Positions 61,307-64,000 of a stretch of DNA of 64,000 nt are shown here, in pieces (the stretch's first letter is position 1; each line of letters begins with the position of its first letter). The stretch is from NCBI RefSeq assembly GCF_018294505.1, contig NC_057809.1:136870979-136934978 (forward strand), written 5' to 3'. The notes under the pieces are model-generated. The model saw only the letters and a program-made list of their open reading frames with translations. It ran no database searches and had not been told where the DNA came from. This DNA is from Triticum aestivum. Its lineage: Eukaryota > Streptophyta > Magnoliopsida > Poales > Poaceae. A program made the position numbers and the translations under genes.

Positions 61307-64000
61307 TCAATGGTTTCCACTAGCACTAAAATATAGTGCAAACTTGCTAGGGGGTTTCCTCTTCCTCTTGCCTGCTAATATCCCTGGTTCTGCAGTGGAT
61401 GCTCTTGGTGCATTGAATGTTCTTGTTGATGCTGATCCTCTTGGAGCTCTTGTTGATGCTGATCCTGTTGGAGGTGCTGGTGAAGACCTGGCTGCTCCTG
61501 CAGAAACAGTTGATGCTGAAGCTCTCTTATCTGCTGCTGTTTTTCTGTTCCTCACTGCTTTAGGAGGTGGAGCAGATGAGGCTGGCATCTGTGAAGTTTG
61601 GTGTTGATGTGGTGGTTCTGGAGGTGGGTGACTAGCACTAGAGGAACCCCTAAAAATTTCTCTATTCTCCTGCATGACAGAATTAAGATAGTTAGTACAT
61701 AGAGCAGACCTAAAATAATTAAACAACTATTAACTAAACAAAGAATGCAACATTTTTAAATGACCTGGTGTAAGTTCTTTCTCATCTGAAGACTTGGGTT
61801 TAGAGCTTTCCCACAGTAAGTAAATCTATGGCCCTGTAGACCACAATTGCTGCATGTAATTGTTCCCATCCTGCTTGTGTCTTTTGGTGCAGGCACCTCA
61901 AACTGGCCCTTTCTCCTAGCTGTTTGTTTCTTCCCTGCTTTTTCTTTGAACACTGGTGGCTCAATATCCTGAGTATGGGTGTCAGGCCAGAATCCAGGAC
62001 CAGGGACAGGGTACACTATGTCTTTGTATGCTTCAATATATAGTGGTTTTTTGAAAAATTCATGCACATAGTCCTCTGGGTGCATGTGAATCTTGCTCAT
62101 TGCTGCTATTGCATGACTGCATGTCACATCTATCATGTCCCACCTCCTGCAGTCACATGAGTTAGTATCTAGGTTGACACAATACTGATTTTCCTTACTA
62201 GACACTTGCCAAATGTCAGGACCAGCCTTATGTGCCTCACAAAATTTGGTATACTTCTTATTCTCCTCTAGTTTCTCTGAATAGTTGGGTGTGATCATCC
62301 ACCTGCTGTTCTCTGTTTTTTCCCTAGTCTTCTGCCTTTTGATCATCTGCTTAGTCCTTATTCCTTCAAACATAGTTCTAATTGGTTTGGCCCTAACATC
62401 AAGGATCATTTTGTTGAAAACCTCACTAAGGTTGTTCACAACAAGATCAATTTTGCAATTGTAATCCATTGAAGACCTACAGTAAGCCACTTCCAGGCAT
62501 CCTCACACTCTGCTTTAAGCTCTGCCATTGCTAATTCATGGCCATGTTTGGTGAATGAGTAGCTAGCCTTATCTACTAGCTTTTTTAGTTATGCTCCTCT
62601 GAAACCAGCTGACTGAAAATTTGCATAGATGTGCCTGAGGCAGTATCTCTGAGGGGAATCAGGGAACACCTCATTTATAGCCTTAAGAAGACCCTGATTG
62701 TAAATTAATAACCATGGTCATGAACAAAAACAAATAAAGCCAGTAATAACTATATTTATCTGAACTACTGGCTAAGATAGGTTGCATACCTTTTGCCTGT
62801 CAGAAATAATAGTGTAGGTTCCAAATTTGCTTCCATTTCCAATGCAACATCTTAGCTGGGTTAAGAACCATGTCCAACTTTCTGAATCTTCCTTATCAAC
62901 CACACCAAAGGCTATGGGGTAGATGTTGTTGTTGCCATCTCTTCCTGTGGCTGCAAGAATTTGCTGTCCAATGGTTAGCTTGATGAAGCAACCATCAAGC
63001 CCTGCATCCATACCCAAATTAGCTACCAAAATTTACAACAAGATATTTTGAACAAAATGCAGTTATATATTTATCTATAAAGGGCCTGCAACCATTAAGA
63101 AATCCTTGCTTTGATGCATGCAAGCAGTAGAACATGTACTTAAATCTAGGAGTTGGGGAAGGATTTTCTGGGTCCTCAAATGTTGTAACTACACACCTGC
63201 TACCAGGGTTTGTGTCAAGAACTGCTTGTAGGTAGTCCCTTAGTCTATAGTACTGCTCCTTCTAGTCACCCTGTACAACCTTAATAGCCTTCCTCCTTGC
63301 CCTATAGGCCACACTCTTTGATACATCAACTGAAAACTTGACTTTGCTGTTTTTAATAAGTGAATCCACAGGTGCTCTAGGATCTGCTCTAAGAGAAGGC
63401 TCAACTGCTTTGGAAAGCCACTTAGTAGTAACCTTTGTGTTCTCTGCTGATGCTGGACAAGTGTGCTCCATGCTACACTTCTTAATGCAAAATGTTCTTT
63501 CATGAGCTATCCTGGAGGCACACATGTAAAATTCACATCCATGCTCTCTCTGTGAACACCAAACAATAATTCTTGTTGGAGTGTTCCTGTGGTAGTGAAA
63601 AGACCTCAAAGTCCTTATATGAAAATATCTTAATGCTTCTCTGAACTGGTAAACAAAATCAAAACACAAGCTCTTGCACAAGAGTAAATGTGAATTGGGA
63701 ATTGAAGGGTCAAAATATACCCTTTCCTTCATCTTTTTCTTACTACTCTTTGTCTTTGGCTTCTTCATGATGTATGGTAGTTCAACTTCATCTTCTTCTT
63801 CCTCATCACTTATGCCTGCATCACCAGCAAAACAAAACTCATCTGCTTCAGGAAACCAATCTTCAAAACGTTTTTTCTCTACCTCATCGTGACATCTGCT
63901 AGTTGGCCCAGGGTTCTTCACATGTTTCACAATAGCAGTACTTTGCAATGTTGTTTCCTCTTCAGAGGCACACTCTATTTCCATTTGTTGAACCGCTTCA
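61307..64000 (-). pseudogene. mudrA-like: mudrA-like MULE transposase, defective, 5' end at window edge
   Basis: Exons (minus): 64000-63075, 63001-62790, 62693-61765, 61669-61307. ATG at 63984 is possible, but the frame is open to the window edge. N-terminal MuDR domain (DFVYQFREALRYFHIRT .. CIKKCSMEHTC); DDE domain with GLDGCFIK and IISDRQK, then RYCLRHIYANF; SWIM zinc finger NSCDCRRWDMIDVTCSHA; CCHC knuckle CSNCGLQGHRFTYC; basic tail. It would cut and join the element's ends. Lesions: TAG at 63262-63264; intron 1 donor reads AT, not GT (63073-63074); TAA at 62589-62591; and a frame break with probable deletion near 62485. The last exon joins cleanly. Not functional. Confidence 0.85.

Larger units (their letters stand above)
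57500..64000. mobile_element. Mutator-like element (MULE), right end outside window
   Basis: Contains a mudrA-like transposase (minus), a GRF-type zinc finger gene (plus), an acidic ORF (minus) and a terminal region with the AAAAACTACCA motif. The left limit is approximate; the 9-base target duplication cannot be tested without the right end. Confidence 0.75.

Noticed and set aside
1..64000. CRISPR arrays, bacterial operons, rRNA genes
   Set aside because: None seen; introns, LTR elements and MITEs show this is plant nuclear DNA.

Overview
The window is plant nuclear DNA from a Triticeae-type grass (wheat, Aegilops or barley relative). The evidence is Angela/WIS/BARE-1-type Copia LTRs of about 1.7 kb, a Fatima-like Gypsy element, Stowaway MITEs with CTCCCTCCGT ends, a Mutator-like element (MULE), and a host gene with 37 small exons. 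All names come from motif recognition by eye; no search was run.

Layout. 1-14136 is a nest of LTR retrotransposons, all reading on the minus strand. An old Copia element (5' LTR 12418-14136, gag remnant 1308-2484) was split by a second, related Copia element (3591-12284, target duplication GCCGC). Its pol was also hit by a third LTR element (1-1307, candidate duplication ATTAC). 14137-15734 is mostly unassigned and holds a short B3-like pseudogene fragment. 15735-25747 is a full-length, young Fatima-like Gypsy element (target duplication ACAAG, LTRs about 1.25% apart). It has a broken gag-pol on the plus strand and a 7-exon gene on the opposite strand between pol and the 3' LTR.

26948-48384 is the one clear host gene: RPC2/NRPC2, the second-largest subunit of RNA polymerase III. 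I could join 37 exons in frame into 1157 residues; both runs of N fall inside introns, so the reading frame is complete. Its introns hold Stowaway MITEs, a degraded LINE, and a GC-rich insertion with a LINE-like tail. Two introns use GC-AG splice sites.

48385-57500 has no confident protein gene. It holds a CT microsatellite, a solo Angela/WIS-type LTR (51715-53490), a possible two-exon remnant, a tandem duplication and a GC-rich repeat tract. From about 57500 to the window end lies a MULE that runs out of the window. It contains an intact 3-exon GRF-type zinc finger/coiled-coil gene (plus), an intact acidic ORF of unknown function (minus), a tRNA-like Pol III-type unit, and a mudrA-like transposase (minus) with several lesions.

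The RPC2 product is the catalytic partner subunit of Pol III in the nucleus; everything else in the window is mobile DNA or its debris. The most interesting items are the spliced antisense gene inside the Fatima element and the MULE that keeps accessory genes intact while its transposase decays.
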